Positions 1 through 8,808 of a stretch of 64,000 bases of DNA are shown piece by piece. The position numbers and the translations under genes were made by a program. Below the pieces are notes generated by a model, which had not been told where the DNA came from, did no database searches, and saw only the letters and a program-made list of their open reading frames with translations. Positions within the stretch are counted from its first letter, which is position 1, and every line of letters starts with the position of its first letter. Origin of the DNA: Desulfobacterales bacterium (lineage in GTDB: Bacteria > Desulfobacterota > Desulfobacteria > Desulfobacterales > Desulfosarcinaceae); assembly GCA_016218685.1 (NCBI GenBank), contig JACRDD010000005.1, forward strand, positions 124,001 to 188,000, written 5' to 3'.

Positions 1-41
1 GTCCTTGAACGCAAAATAGAAGACCGGTGGAGGTTCCGAGC

Positions 42-1202
42 ATGAATGTCGTTTATCTATCGCCCCATTTTCCACCCCAGTACCATCAGTTCTGCGCGCA
101 CTTGAAAGCGGCCGGCGCCAATGTGCTGGGCATCGCCGACACGCCCTATGACCAGTTGGCCCCCGAGGTGCGCCAGGCCTTGACCGAATACTACCGCGTG
201 GACGATATGCACGACTACGACCAGTTGGTGCGCGCCTGCGGGTACTTCACCCATCGCTACGGCAAGCTCGGCCGCCTGGATTCGCTCAACGAGTATTGGC
301 TGGAGACCGAGGCGCGCCTGCGGGACGACTTCAATATTTTCGGCATCCGCAGCGATGCCATCGGCCACATCCGGCGCAAATCGCTGATGAAAGAGAAGTT
401 CCGGGCCGCCGGCGCGGCCGTGGCCGACGGCCGGGTGGTGCACACGCCGGCCGAGGCCCGCGCCTTGATCGCCGAAACCGGCTATCCGGTGGTGGCCAAG
501 CCCGACGCCGGCGTGGGGGCGCTCAACACCTACCGTCTGGACAACGACCGGGACCTGGCCGCTTTCTTCCAAAACAAGCCGCCGGTGCCTTACATCGTGG
601 AGGCATTCGTGCGCGGCGACATCTGCTCCTTCGACGGTTTGGCCGACCGCGACGGGCGGCTGGTCTTCCATACCTCCCATCTTTTCAGCCAGGGCATCAT
701 GGAAACGGTCAACGAGGCGCGCCACGTCAGTTACTACTCCCTGCGTGAGCTGCCGCCGGCCCTGGAAGCGTTGGGACGGCGCTGCGTGCAAAGCTTCGAT
801 GTGCGCGAGCGCTTCTTTCACATCGAGTTTTTCCAGACCGGCCCGGAGCAATATGTGGGCCTGGAGGTCAACATGCGGCCCCCGGGCGGCTACACCACCG
901 ACATGTTCAACTACGCCTGCGACATCGACATCTACCGGGCCTGGGCCCGGTTGCTGGCCTTGGGCGATGCGGATTTGAAGTACACGCGCAAGTACCATTG
1001 CTGCTACGCCAGCCGCAAGCAGCAGTTGAACTACCGCCACGGCCACGAAGAGATCCTTGCGCGATACGGCGATCGCATCGTCCAGGTGGTGCGCGTGCCC
1101 GGTGTCTTCAGCAGCGCGCTGGGAGATATCGGCTATATCTTCCGGTCTCCGGACATGGACGTGGTCGAAGAGGTCACAACGTTTATTCATCGACTGAAAT
1201 GA
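42..1202 (+). CDS. ATP-grasp domain carboxylate-amine/thiol ligase-like protein
   Basis: 386 aa, cytoplasmic. It reads as an ATP-grasp enzyme: a pre-ATP-grasp N-terminal region, then a central nucleotide-binding part with the 'YPVVAKPDAGVGA' lysine loop near residue 150, and a metal-binding end with 'FHIEFFQ' and 'GLEVNMRPPGG' near residues 265-290. Family members activate a carboxylate as acyl phosphate and couple it to an amine or thiol; the substrate cannot be told from sequence. The ORF track begins at a GTG (27), but ATG at 42 is preceded by GGTGGAGG at good spacing, so I use it. An esterase gene follows 66 bp downstream on the same strand, suggesting a two-gene unit. Family call is firm, function is open. 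Confidence 0.8.
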   Translation: MNVVYLSPHFPPQYHQFCAHLKAAGANVLGIADTPYDQLAPEVRQALTEYYRVDDMHDYDQLVRACGYFTHRYGKLGRLDSLNEYWLETEARLRDDFNIFGIRSDAIGHIRRKSLMKEKFRAAGAAVADGRVVHTPAEARALIAETGYPVVAKPDAGVGALNTYRLDNDRDLAAFFQNKPPVPYIVEAFVRGDICSFDGLADRDGRLVFHTSHLFSQGIMETVNEARHVSYYSLRELPPALEALGRRCVQSFDVRERFFHIEFFQTGPEQYVGLEVNMRPPGGYTTDMFNYACDIDIYRAWARLLALGDADLKYTRKYHCCYASRKQQLNYRHGHEEILARYGDRIVQVVRVPGVFSSALGDIGYIFRSPDMDVVEEVTTFIHRLK

Positions 1203-1268
1203 TCGGGTATTCAGAATAAGAAGACCATCCTTCACTTCCGACGCCTGACTTCCGAAAGGTCCCATTCC

Positions 1269-2018
1269 ATGCAAATCGAAGAACACCGCTGGCACAGTCC
1301 GGCCCTGGGGCGCGAGATGGCCTTGAAGGTCTACGGCCACTGGGGCGCGCCGTTCATTGTCTTTCCCTGTTCCCGGGGCCGCTATTTCGACTACGAGGGC
1401 ATGGGCATGATCGCGGCCATCGCCCCTTTCATCGACACCGGCCGCATCAAGCTCTTTTGCGTGGACAGCCTGGACAACGAGTCTTGGTATGACTTCGCGG
1501 TGCCGCCCGCCCGGCGCAACGCGCGCTACGAAGCGTACGATCGCTATATCGCCCGCGAAGTCGTTCCATTCATTGCCGACCACTGCCGGCTACCCGGCGT
1601 CCGGGCCATGACCAACGGGTGCAGCATGGGAGCCTACCATGCCGTCAATTTCTTCTTCAAACACCCCGACCTGTTCCAGGGCACCTTGGCCCTGAGCGGG
1701 CTTTACCGCCTGGACCGGCCGGAGTTCGGCCTGGACGGTGAGGGACTGGGGGATGTTTATTTCAATTCGCCGCTGACCTATCTGGCCAATCTGTCCGACC
1801 CGTGGTATTTAGAACAATACGCCCGGCGCACCATCATCGCCTGCGCCGGGCAGGGCGCCTGGGACGAGGAGTCCTTGGAAGATACCCGGCATCTGGCCGC
1901 CATCTGCCGGGAGAAAAACATTGCCGCCTGGATCGACATCTGGGGTCACGATGTCAACCACGACTGGCCTTGGTGGTACAAACAGATGAACTACTTTTTG
2001 GGCCAACTGTATGGCTAG
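1269..2018 (+). CDS. Alpha/beta-hydrolase esterase (PHB depolymerase/esterase D-like)
   Basis: 249 aa, no signal peptide or membrane segment. The nucleophile elbow is 'GCSMGAY' with Ser at about residue 119, and the C-terminal 'WGHDVNHDW' supplies the likely catalytic histidine. Overall it resembles the putative-esterase family (COG4947 type). It probably hydrolyses an ester or thioester in the cytoplasm. It lies directly behind the ATP-grasp gene and in front of the NYN gene, all plus strand, so it may act on the product of the ATP-grasp enzyme; that link is inference from position only. Confidence 0.75.
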   Translation: MQIEEHRWHSPALGREMALKVYGHWGAPFIVFPCSRGRYFDYEGMGMIAAIAPFIDTGRIKLFCVDSLDNESWYDFAVPPARRNARYEAYDRYIAREVVPFIADHCRLPGVRAMTNGCSMGAYHAVNFFFKHPDLFQGTLALSGLYRLDRPEFGLDGEGLGDVYFNSPLTYLANLSDPWYLEQYARRTIIACAGQGAWDEESLEDTRHLAAICREKNIAAWIDIWGHDVNHDWPWWYKQMNYFLGQLYG

Positions 2019-2084
2019 GGTCCATCCCTAAAACACCACCTTGTGTTCCATGCCCGGATGGACACGAATCAGCGAGGAGAAGTC

Positions 2085-2957
2085 ATGGCCAAGAGCACCG
2101 AAACCGAGAATATGGCGGTTTTTTGCGATTTTGAAAATGTGGCCCTGGGGGTGCGCGACGCCCATTACGATGCCTTCGATATCGACAAGGTGCTCGAACG
2201 GTTGCTGCTCAAGGGCAGCATCGTGGTCAAGAAGGCGTACTGCGATTGGGAACGTTACAAGGAGTTCAAGGCCGCGATGCACGAAGCGGCCTTCGAGCTG
2301 ATCGAGATTCCTCATGTGCGCCAGTCGGGCAAGAACTCGGCCGACATTCGCATGGTGGTCGATGCCCTGGATCTTTGCTACACCAAGGCCCACGTGGACA
2401 CCTTCGTCATTGTCAGCGGCGATTCGGATTTTTCGCCCCTGGTGAGCAAGCTGCGCGAAAACAACAAGACCGTGATCGGCGTGGGGGTCAAGAACTCCAG
2501 TTCCGATCTGCTCATCGCCAACTGCGACGAGTTCATTTACTACGACGATCTGGTGCGCAAAAAGAAAGCCCGCAAGAAATCTCCCCGCAAAACCACGCGC
2601 CAGGGCGCCAAGGCCGCGGCACCCGCCGCCGCCCCCGCCAGCGCCATCAGCGCCACCACCAATTCCACGGCCACGGCTGCCGAGAAGGACCCTGAAGAGC
2701 GCACCCAGGAGGTGTTGGACCTGATCATGGAGACCCTGGAGGCCCTGGCCGAGGAGCGCGGTTCCGAGGAAAAAATCTGGGGTTCGATGGTCAAGCAGAC
2801 CCTCAAGCGCCGCCGGCCCGGCTTCAACGAGTCCTATTACGGTTTCCGCTCATTCAACAAGCTGCTGGAGGAAGCCGCGGCCCGCGATCTCATGGAACTG
2901 GAGCCCGACGAAAAATCGGGCGGCTACATCATCAAGCGCTTTCACCAGGAAGATTGA
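2085..2957 (+). CDS. NYN-domain RNase-like protein with C-terminal OST-HTH/LOTUS domain
   Basis: 290 aa. The N-terminal half (about residues 8-165) is a LabA-like NYN domain with the acidic motifs 'FCDFEN', 'SADIRMVVDALD' and 'VSGDSDFSPL', the pattern of PIN-like nucleases. A basic, Ala-rich linker follows ('KKKARKKSPRKTTRQ' and a run of AAAP), then a C-terminal winged-helix-like segment (about 215-288) matching OST-HTH/LOTUS, a putative RNA-binding fold. The track start at 2043 is upstream; ATG at 2085 has a GAGGAG ribosome site and is chosen. Likely role is RNA processing or decay; target unknown. Confidence 0.85.
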   Translation: MAKSTETENMAVFCDFENVALGVRDAHYDAFDIDKVLERLLLKGSIVVKKAYCDWERYKEFKAAMHEAAFELIEIPHVRQSGKNSADIRMVVDALDLCYTKAHVDTFVIVSGDSDFSPLVSKLRENNKTVIGVGVKNSSSDLLIANCDEFIYYDDLVRKKKARKKSPRKTTRQGAKAAAPAAAPASAISATTNSTATAAEKDPEERTQEVLDLIMETLEALAEERGSEEKIWGSMVKQTLKRRRPGFNESYYGFRSFNKLLEEAAARDLMELEPDEKSGGYIIKRFHQED

Positions 2958-3280
2958 CCCCGCCTTGCGGTTCACCCCCAACCTCTCGGATTGGCTGAAA
3001 TATTGCATGGTGGCCCTTAGCCGCCTGCGTGTCTGCCTGTATCCCAATATATAATGATGGTTTTCGGCTTGGGCGGTCACGGGTTTGGCGGATGTCGCGG
3101 CTGAAATCATAACCGATTTTTGACGCGCCTGAATTCGGGTGCTACCAATTCAGCCCGGCAACGCCCGGCGCCCGGAGGTCTAAAAGGTGACATCCGTGCA
3201 CAAAAACAAAAACACACCCCCAAGGGGTCACCGGCCGGTTCGGCGGTGCTCCTGGTGAACCTCTAATATGGGAAGATCGA
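2958..3280. other. 323-bp intergenic region before response regulator gene
   Basis: No convincing gene. It holds a sigma-54-like element (listed separately) and a GTG-started 23-codon reading frame (about 3187-3258) behind GGAGG, which could be a leader peptide but has no recognisable content. The last 100 bases are rich in short G/C inverted repeats such as CCCCAAGGGG. Confidence 0.5.
2991..3006 (+). promoter_or_regulatory. Possible sigma-54 promoter (-24/-12)
   Basis: TTGGCTGAAATATTGC has GG and GC separated by exactly 10 bases and matches TTGGC at -24 and TTGC at -12 of the RpoN consensus. It points toward the response-regulator gene, but lies about 275 bp upstream of its start. No activator site was identified. 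Confidence 0.3.
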
Positions 3281-3898
3281 ATGAACGCTCCGGCAAAAAT
3301 TCTGGTCGTCGAAGATGACACCAACGTGGCCACCGTCTTGGAGGCCCGTCTGGCCTCTTTCGGGCACGACGTGTGCGATATCGCCCGCAGCGGGGCGGCC
3401 GCGGTGCGCGGGGCGGTCGAGCATCGGCCCGACCTGGTGCTGATGGATATCCTGCTCGAAGGCGACATGAACGGCGTGGAAGCCGCCGAGTTGATTCGCA
3501 ACCAGATGGATGTGCCCGTGGTGTACGTCACCTGCCTGAGCGAACCGTCCTTGCTGGACCGGGCCGTCAAGGCCAATGCCTATGGCTACATCCTCAAACC
3601 GTACAACAATGTCGAACTGCGCTACACCATCGAGATCGCCCTGGTCAAATATCAGGCGGCCAAGGAACGGGAGCGCCTGATCGCCCAGTTGGAAAAGGCG
3701 CTGGGAGAGGTCAAGCGGCTCAGCGGGCTCCTGCCGATTTGCGCCTCCTGCAAGAAGATCCGCGACGAAAACAACACCTGGCAGCCCATCGAGCAGTATA
3801 TCCACACCCACTCGGAGGCCGACTTCTCCCATGGCATCTGCCCGGAATGCGCCGCCATCCTCTACCCTGAATTATATACGCCCCAATCCGGCCGCTGA
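3281..3898 (+). CDS. Response regulator with C-terminal Cys-rich domain
   Basis: 205 aa. Residues 7-125 form a receiver domain: acidic pair 'VVEDD', phospho-acceptor Asp at about 56 in 'DLVLMDI', a Thr switch in 'VYVTCL', and Lys in 'ILKPYNN'. A short coiled-coil stretch (about 128-150) leads to a small domain with 'ICASCKKIRDENNTW' and 'GICPECA', four cysteines as two CxxC pairs, seen at the end of many orphan response regulators and sensor kinases. No DNA-binding domain is present, so it probably acts through protein contacts. No histidine kinase is adjacent. It converges with the MFS gene with only 4 bp between stops. Confidence 0.88.
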   Translation: MNAPAKILVVEDDTNVATVLEARLASFGHDVCDIARSGAAAVRGAVEHRPDLVLMDILLEGDMNGVEAAELIRNQMDVPVVYVTCLSEPSLLDRAVKANAYGYILKPYNNVELRYTIEIALVKYQAAKERERLIAQLEKALGEVKRLSGLLPICASCKKIRDENNTWQPIEQYIHTHSEADFSHGICPECAAILYPELYTPQSGR

Positions 3899-3902
3899 CG
3901 CT

Positions 3903-5060
3903 TCAGCGATCCTTGGGGAACGCCCAGATCAACGGCAGGGTCAGCAGCGGCAGCAGGCCGATGGCCATCAGCACCGGCTCGATGGTGAACATGTCGGCCA
4001 GCTTGCCGACAAGGGGGGTGACAATCCCGCCCAAACCAAAGGCAAACCCCATCATCAAACTCGACACGATGGAACGTCCCTTCGGCGCCAAACGCTGCGC
4101 CAGGGCCACGCCCAAGGGCATGGTGGCCAACACCGACATGCCGGCCAGCACGGCGCCCAGGTAGATCCAGCGCCCCGTAAGGTGCAGGAACAGCAGCATC
4201 ATCGGCGCCATCAGGGTGTGGGTGACGAGGAATATCTTTTTGAAACCGATGCGGTCGGACAAGTGGCCGGCCATCAAGCCGCTGACCGTGCCCGACATGG
4301 TAAACAAGGTGAAAATCACGCCGGCCTCGACCACCGAATTGCCCCTTTGTACATAGAGCACCGGCATGAAGGTCAGAAAGGATTGGCCCACGATGGCCCG
4401 CAGCACCATCACCATCCAGATCAGCGCCACGCTCTTCCAAGCCGGCCCCAGGCTCTCTTTGATCGAACCCAGAAAACCCAGGGTGCCCATGCCTTCGCTC
4501 TGGGGCGCGGGCACGACCACGAACAGGTAACCGATCGCCATCAATCCCAGAATCATGGTCAAGGGCATGGCTTCCAAGCCGAACCGCGACGCATACCAGG
4601 TGATAAACAACGGGCCCAGGCCGAAGGCCAAGGTGCCGCCCGTATTGAACACCGACATGGCGAACCCGGCCTTGTCGCCCGAGTAGAGCGGCACCAGGCC
4701 GGTCACCGAGGGGTGGAACATGGCCGATCCGATGGAACCCACGCACACCACCAGCAGCAGGGTCCAAAAACCGGTGGCGATCCCTGAAAGGGGAATGAAC
4801 ACCACGGCCATGAGCAATCCCACCATGATGAATCCCCGGGTCTGATAGCGGTCGGCCAGATACCCCACCGAGGGCTGCACCACGAAGGCCAGCAGGCGGT
4901 TGATGCCCGCGATCCATCCGATCTGGGTCAGGGAAAGGCCCAGTTTCTCCACGAAGAGGGGAAAGAGCGGGGTGGTGAACGAGCTGTAAAAGTCTCCGGT
5001 AAAGTGGACCAGGGTCAGGGCGAACAGCACTTTGATGTTGGTTTTGGTGCTGGGGGACAT
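3903..5060 (-). CDS. MFS transporter, Fsr (fosmidomycin resistance)-like
   Basis: 385 aa, about 12 hydrophobic segments, inner membrane. The N-terminal 'LVHFTGDFYSSFTTPLFPL' and the 'GYLADRYQTRG' loop between helices 2 and 3 fit the Fsr-like branch of the major facilitator family, which export small molecules by proton antiport. The track start (416 aa) adds 31 hydrophilic residues; ATG at 5060 gives the usual N-terminus and has a GGAG upstream. Substrate cannot be predicted. It is a single gene, minus strand, with the 149-aa hypothetical gene upstream on the same strand. Confidence 0.8.
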   Translation of the reverse strand: MSPSTKTNIKVLFALTLVHFTGDFYSSFTTPLFPLFVEKLGLSLTQIGWIAGINRLLAFVVQPSVGYLADRYQTRGFIMVGLLMAVVFIPLSGIATGFWTLLLVVCVGSIGSAMFHPSVTGLVPLYSGDKAGFAMSVFNTGGTLAFGLGPLFITWYASRFGLEAMPLTMILGLMAIGYLFVVVPAPQSEGMGTLGFLGSIKESLGPAWKSVALIWMVMVLRAIVGQSFLTFMPVLYVQRGNSVVEAGVIFTLFTMSGTVSGLMAGHLSDRIGFKKIFLVTHTLMAPMMLLFLHLTGRWIYLGAVLAGMSVLATMPLGVALAQRLAPKGRSIVSSLMMGFAFGLGGIVTPLVGKLADMFTIEPVLMAIGLLPLLTLPLIWAFPKDR

Positions 5061-5207
5061 GGATCGGACTTGGCTCCGCTCTCCGAGGACGATCTTGCCG
5101 AGCCGCTGATGCTCGCTCTGTTCACAAGGGCGCGTCGGGATGCAAGGGGTCAAAAGAAGGGCGGACTATAGGCATGGCCGACAAACGCGTCAACCTATTT
5201 CACGGGC

Positions 5208-5657
5208 CTACTTCGCGGGATTGGGGGTTTCGATTTTCAGCCAACGGCGCAGGCACTCGAAGGCGACATTCTCTCGCAGCTTGATGCCATGGATGGGAAT
5301 CAAGCCCACCCGCATGGAAACCTTTTCGTCTTCGCCCCAGGGCCACCAGGCCACACACAAAACCAAATTGTGCAAGGGCAGCGAGGTAAAAACGGCCTGG
5401 CCGGGCATGAGGCCGAAGCGGTCATTGACCCACTGGCTGATATCCTCGGTGTCGGGCGGCGCCGTGGTGAAGCTCCAGTGGTGGCGGAACTCCTTGAACA
5501 GGGGAAAAAAGACCAGCTCGGTCTCCTCCCCGCACAAAACCACCACGGCCATGCCCCGTTTCTGATCCCATTGCCAGCAATAGGTTGGCGGAATATTCAA
5601 ACAGATTTTCCGGCAAATCTCCTGGAAAGGTGCCAGATCCTCCAATTTTATTTGCAT
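5208..5657 (-). CDS. Hypothetical protein
   Basis: 149 aa, no signal peptide and no membrane helix. It is rich in Trp and Phe and begins 'MQIKLEDLAPFQEICRK'. I do not recognise the family. Coding reality is supported by length, a clean start and the lack of a better frame on the other strand. It lies 147 bp upstream of the MFS gene on the same strand. Confidence 0.6.
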   Translation of the reverse strand: MQIKLEDLAPFQEICRKICLNIPPTYCWQWDQKRGMAVVVLCGEETELVFFPLFKEFRHHWSFTTAPPDTEDISQWVNDRFGLMPGQAVFTSLPLHNLVLCVAWWPWGEDEKVSMRVGLIPIHGIKLRENVAFECLRRWLKIETPNPAK

Positions 5658-5702
5658 ATCCGATCCTTATCCCATCGCCAAGGCCGCTGGGGGAATCCCT
5701 TC

Positions 5703-6121
5703 GGACGCACGGCCATCCCTATTTTGGATTTATCGGTCAATACCAACAATATCTTTAGGTTCGACCCTATCGCCGGCTTTTCCACCGGCAATGCCAATAA
5801 CCGCAAGGGTGTCGCTTTCGGTTGCCTGGCCAACGGTTTTATAGCATAGATGATCCACCGTCGCCATTCTCTAGCGGCGAACTGGCCCATTTGGGATGAT
5901 CCCTGGGAGCGACGCCCCGCAGCAACAACTATCTCTTTGGGGTTTCCATCGAAGTCAATCTGACTTCCCTGCACCGGCTGCTGCGCGCCAACTGCGATCT
6001 CAACCTACGCATTCAATGCGCCAACGTCCTTGGTGAACGCCTGCTGCATTACAGCGAACGCACGGATGTCGTTCCCATCTGCAAGCTATCGTATGCTAAC
6101 CTGCCCGAAAATTTTGATTGA
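5703..6121 (+). pseudogene. Decayed gene remnant upstream of the pilin-like cassette
   Basis: Two protein-like stretches lie in different frames. One, in the frame of position 5703, contains 'NTNNIFRFDPIAGFSTGN' and runs to a TAG at about 5847. The other, in a different frame from about 5840, reads through 'SIDDPPSPFSSGELAHLG', meets TGA at 5897-5899, and continues as 'SNNYLFGVSIEVNLTSLH' to a TGA at 6119-6121. Joining them needs one frameshift and read-through of one stop, and no start codon is evident. The parent family is not recognised. Polarity is that of the following pilin genes, so it may be the lost first gene of that cassette. Confidence 0.45.
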
Positions 6122-6233
6122 ATCAAAAGCAGTAGTCGGTATACGCTATGGCCAGCCATCACCCTAATTAACTTGATCATCCTATTTGTTCTCCCATAAC
6201 CGCCTTCGATGCGGTCAAGGAAACGACTTTCGC

Positions 6234-6644
6234 ATGCAGAAGCAAAACGGGTTTACCTTGATTGAGTTGATGGTCGTCATCTCCATCATCGGCATCCTGG
6301 CGGCTATCGCCATACCTCAATTTTCCGCCTATCGCGATCGCGCTTACAGGGCCGAAGGACATTCCCTGGGTGGTGCGCTACGAGAAGAGATCAGCGTCTA
6401 TTACGATACCATTGGCATGCTGCCCGAAAACAATAAGCAACTCGCATTGCCAGCACCGGAAACGATTCGGGGCAAGTATGTATCGGCTATCTCCATTGAA
6501 AAGGGAGATGTCGCCATCCGCTTCAGCGACACCATCAATAGTGCCGTCGGCGGCAAGGTTCTCCGACTGAAGGTAGCCATCAATCCCGACAACCCGACAG
6601 GACCGTTGCTCTGGGAGTGGATCAACCCCAACGACAAACCGTAG
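6234..6644 (+). CDS. Type IV pilin-like / pseudopilin protein A
   Basis: 136 aa. It starts with a short basic leader and the class III prepilin motif 'GFTLIELM', giving predicted cleavage after Gly, Phe+1 and Glu+5, followed by the hydrophobic helix '[17 protein letters not shown]'. The C-terminal head resembles small PilA-type pilins and shares a pattern with the next two pilin-like products (a 'YY...G..P.....LP.P' segment). ATG at 6234 is chosen over the track start (6186) because it puts the motif close to the N-terminus and follows AAGGAAA. First intact gene of a cassette with a GspF-like protein but no ATPase in the window. Confidence 0.85.
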   Translation: MQKQNGFTLIELMVVISIIGILAAIAIPQFSAYRDRAYRAEGHSLGGALREEISVYYDTIGMLPENNKQLALPAPETIRGKYVSAISIEKGDVAIRFSDTINSAVGGKVLRLKVAINPDNPTGPLLWEWINPNDKP

Positions 6645-6649
6645 ACATC

Positions 6650-7198
6650 ATGGTCCGAATCATTTTCGATTACTTCGATCCTTCTATCCCGTTCAAAGGC
6701 CTTTGGCATCGTCTTCTGCCATCGTCGGCTACCCGTTTGTTGTGGATCGAGCTGATCCTTTGCACCGGCATCATCGTTTTCCTTGCTTCCCTGGCATTAA
6801 GTGCCTACGGTGACTATTTGAAAATTGCTAAGGCTGCCGAGGCGGTTTTAAGTTCGGCACTGGGCGATTTAAAGACAGAGTTAGCGGTTTACTATGCCCA
6901 TACGGGCCAATGGCCCAAAGATAAAAATGCCGCGCATACGTATGGTGTATATAAAGAGCTCGACAAACGCGTTTTTAGGTATCCCCATCAAGTAGAGGTT
7001 GAAAACGGGGCCATTCACGTAAAAGTGGCATCCCTTGCCAACCAGACCATTAGCGTACGCCCTGCGGTTCCTGTCGAAGATCCCCTCGGACCCGTCGTAT
7101 GGTTCGCCGGACCGCCGCTCCATGACCATCGGCATGCCATTGCCGGAATGGACCGCACGGACCTGCCGGCCTTGCTCATTCACCCCCAATTGCGTTGA
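6650..7198 (+). CDS. Degenerate pilin-like membrane protein lacking prepilin cleavage motif
   Basis: 182 aa, start 6650, five bases after the previous stop. About 30 residues precede 'LLWIELILCTGIIVFLASL', which aligns with the GFTLIEL helix of its neighbours but lacks Gly-1 and Phe+1; the Glu of 'IEL' is kept. The head contains 'VYYAHTGQWPKDKN' and 'ISVRPAVPVEDP', clearly related to pilins A and C. It probably stays in the inner membrane as a bitopic protein rather than being processed by prepilin peptidase. Role as a platform or minor assembly factor is inference. Confidence 0.7.
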   Translation: MVRIIFDYFDPSIPFKGLWHRLLPSSATRLLWIELILCTGIIVFLASLALSAYGDYLKIAKAAEAVLSSALGDLKTELAVYYAHTGQWPKDKNAAHTYGVYKELDKRVFRYPHQVEVENGAIHVKVASLANQTISVRPAVPVEDPLGPVVWFAGPPLHDHRHAIAGMDRTDLPALLIHPQLR

Positions 7199-7202
7199 TT
7201 CC

Positions 7203-8231
7203 ATGCCCCTTTTCAAAAAAGAGTTGAATCCGGAAGATCGCACGCTTTTCTTGCGCCAATTGGCCATGCTCTGCGAATACGGCTTGACCCTGCCCCAAGC
7301 CATTGGACGGCTTTCGGAAAGCAATGAGTCCACCGCTGTGGCCGTTTATTGTCGGAGGCTCATGGAGGGAATGGAAGGGCAGGGTTTAAATGCCCTATCG
7401 CAGACCCATCCCATGCTTTCCGTGCTTGCCCGGTTGACCGAAAAATCCACCTCAGCGCAACTTCTATCCCAAAGCCTTTACGAGATGGCCGATGTCAACG
7501 AAACCACCGCCGGATACAGAAAGGCCATGGCCGCTGCCATAGCCTATCCGGCCAAGCTCTTATTGGTGGCCCTCATGTTTTGGATCATCGCCATGATCTT
7601 TGTGATTCCCGTATTCGAAGAGCTTTTCGGAGAATTTGAGAATCAATTGCCGGCTGCAACCCAATTTCTTTTGACGATCAGCCGATGGGTCCAAGATAAC
7701 ATTTTGTACATGCTCGTCGGAATAGGTCTTTTCATCGCACTTTGCGCTGCTGCGCCGCGGGTGCGGGCCTGGACCCTCTGGTTGATGCCCAGCCTGAGAA
7801 CCGTTGTCCGAAGCAATATAGCCCTTCACTTTTGTCATCTGCTGGCCATCCTGACCCGCTTTGGCCTTCCGCTCCCTGATGCGATTCAACTGACCATTGC
7901 GGCCCTTCCCGCCTCGACCTTCAGCCGGCAATTCAAACGTATCGATTCCGAGGCGAAAGATCTGGCAGGTTTCAAGACCGCACTCAAAGATACAAACGTC
8001 CTGCCCAAATCGGTTCTTGCCCTAGTCGAGGTCATCGATCGGGTGGAATCGTTGCCGAGCGCTTTTGGCCAGTTTACGAACTACCTGAGCAAGGTATTCA
8101 ATTCCCAGTTGACCAGGGCTTATAAAGATGTCGAAATTTCAATTTTCATCGCCACGGCCATAGTGATCGGTGCCATGGTGATTGCCTTATACCTGCCGAT
8201 ATTCCACATGGCCGGAGCGATTGGGGGATAG
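7203..8231 (+). CDS. GspF/PilC-family inner membrane platform protein
   Basis: 342 aa. ATG at 7203 (track start 7035 is inside the previous gene). The N-terminal cytoplasmic part has 'LFLRQLAMLCEYGLTLPQAI', typical of GspF domains, and three hydrophobic segments follow: about 117-140 ('LLLVALMFWIIAMIFVIPVFEEL'), about 160-180, and a C-terminal one ending 'GAMVIALYLPIFHMAGAIGG'. That layout matches the type II secretion/type IV pilus platform. It sits among three pilin-like genes; no GspE/PilB ATPase, secretin or prepilin peptidase is encoded nearby. Confidence 0.85.
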   Translation: MPLFKKELNPEDRTLFLRQLAMLCEYGLTLPQAIGRLSESNESTAVAVYCRRLMEGMEGQGLNALSQTHPMLSVLARLTEKSTSAQLLSQSLYEMADVNETTAGYRKAMAAAIAYPAKLLLVALMFWIIAMIFVIPVFEELFGEFENQLPAATQFLLTISRWVQDNILYMLVGIGLFIALCAAAPRVRAWTLWLMPSLRTVVRSNIALHFCHLLAILTRFGLPLPDAIQLTIAALPASTFSRQFKRIDSEAKDLAGFKTALKDTNVLPKSVLALVEVIDRVESLPSAFGQFTNYLSKVFNSQLTRAYKDVEISIFIATAIVIGAMVIALYLPIFHMAGAIGG

Positions 8232-8262
8232 GCCGAAAACTTAACGTAAAAGGGTAGATAAC

Positions 8263-8748
8263 GTGGGCATAAACAGAAATCATGGCTTCACCCTTATTGA
8301 ATTGATGATCGTTCTGTCGATTATTGGCATCTTGGCCACCATGGCTGTGCCTTCCTACCAAGACCGCATCATCCGCACTCAGGTTCAGGAGGCCCTGTTG
8401 CTTTCCAAGGTGGCCGAAGAAGAGATCCAGGCTTTTTATAAAACACGGGGGACGCTGCCCAAGGACAATGCCGCCGTCGGATTGCCGGCGCCAAACCTGA
8501 TGATCGGCAACTTCGTGACGGGGGTAGAAGTCAAAGAGGGCGCGGTGCATGTGACCCTTGGGAATCGCGTCAACAAGCACATCCTGTCCAAAACGATTTC
8601 GATCCGTCCGGCCATCGTCCAGCAATCCACAAAAGTTCCCATCGCCTGGGTACGAGGATTGGCCTCCGCGCCGAGCGGCATGATCGCCCGCGGAGAAAAC
8701 CGCACCGACCTCTTGCCGCGGCATCTGCCTATGGACTGCCGGTATTAA
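8263..8748 (+). CDS. Type IV pilin-like / pseudopilin protein C
   Basis: 161 aa, GTG start at 8263 behind AAAAGGG. It has the prepilin motif 'GFTLIELM' at residues 8-15 and the helix 'IVLSIIGILATMAVPSY'. The head has 'FYKTRGTLPKDNAAVGLPAP' and 'SIRPAIVQ', paralogous to the two pilin-like proteins upstream. Its C-terminus is longer than that of pilin A. It closes the pilin-GspF cassette; the two genes that follow look like a separate coupled pair. Confidence 0.85.
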   Translation: MGINRNHGFTLIELMIVLSIIGILATMAVPSYQDRIIRTQVQEALLLSKVAEEEIQAFYKTRGTLPKDNAAVGLPAPNLMIGNFVTGVEVKEGAVHVTLGNRVNKHILSKTISIRPAIVQQSTKVPIAWVRGLASAPSGMIARGENRTDLLPRHLPMDCRY

Positions 8749-8808
8749 AGATCTGCCAAACCACTGGCGCAAGCGTTCGAAGTATAAAATTGAAAGGAGA
8801 TTGTACTC

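Noticed and set aside
3187-3258. 23-codon GTG frame behind GGAGG upstream of the response regulator
   Set aside because: No recognisable content and basic low-complexity sequence; mentioned only in the intergenic entry.
5648-5974. 108-aa minus-strand ORF
   Set aside because: GTG start without ribosome site, overlaps the hypothetical gene and opposes a more protein-like broken frame on the plus strand.
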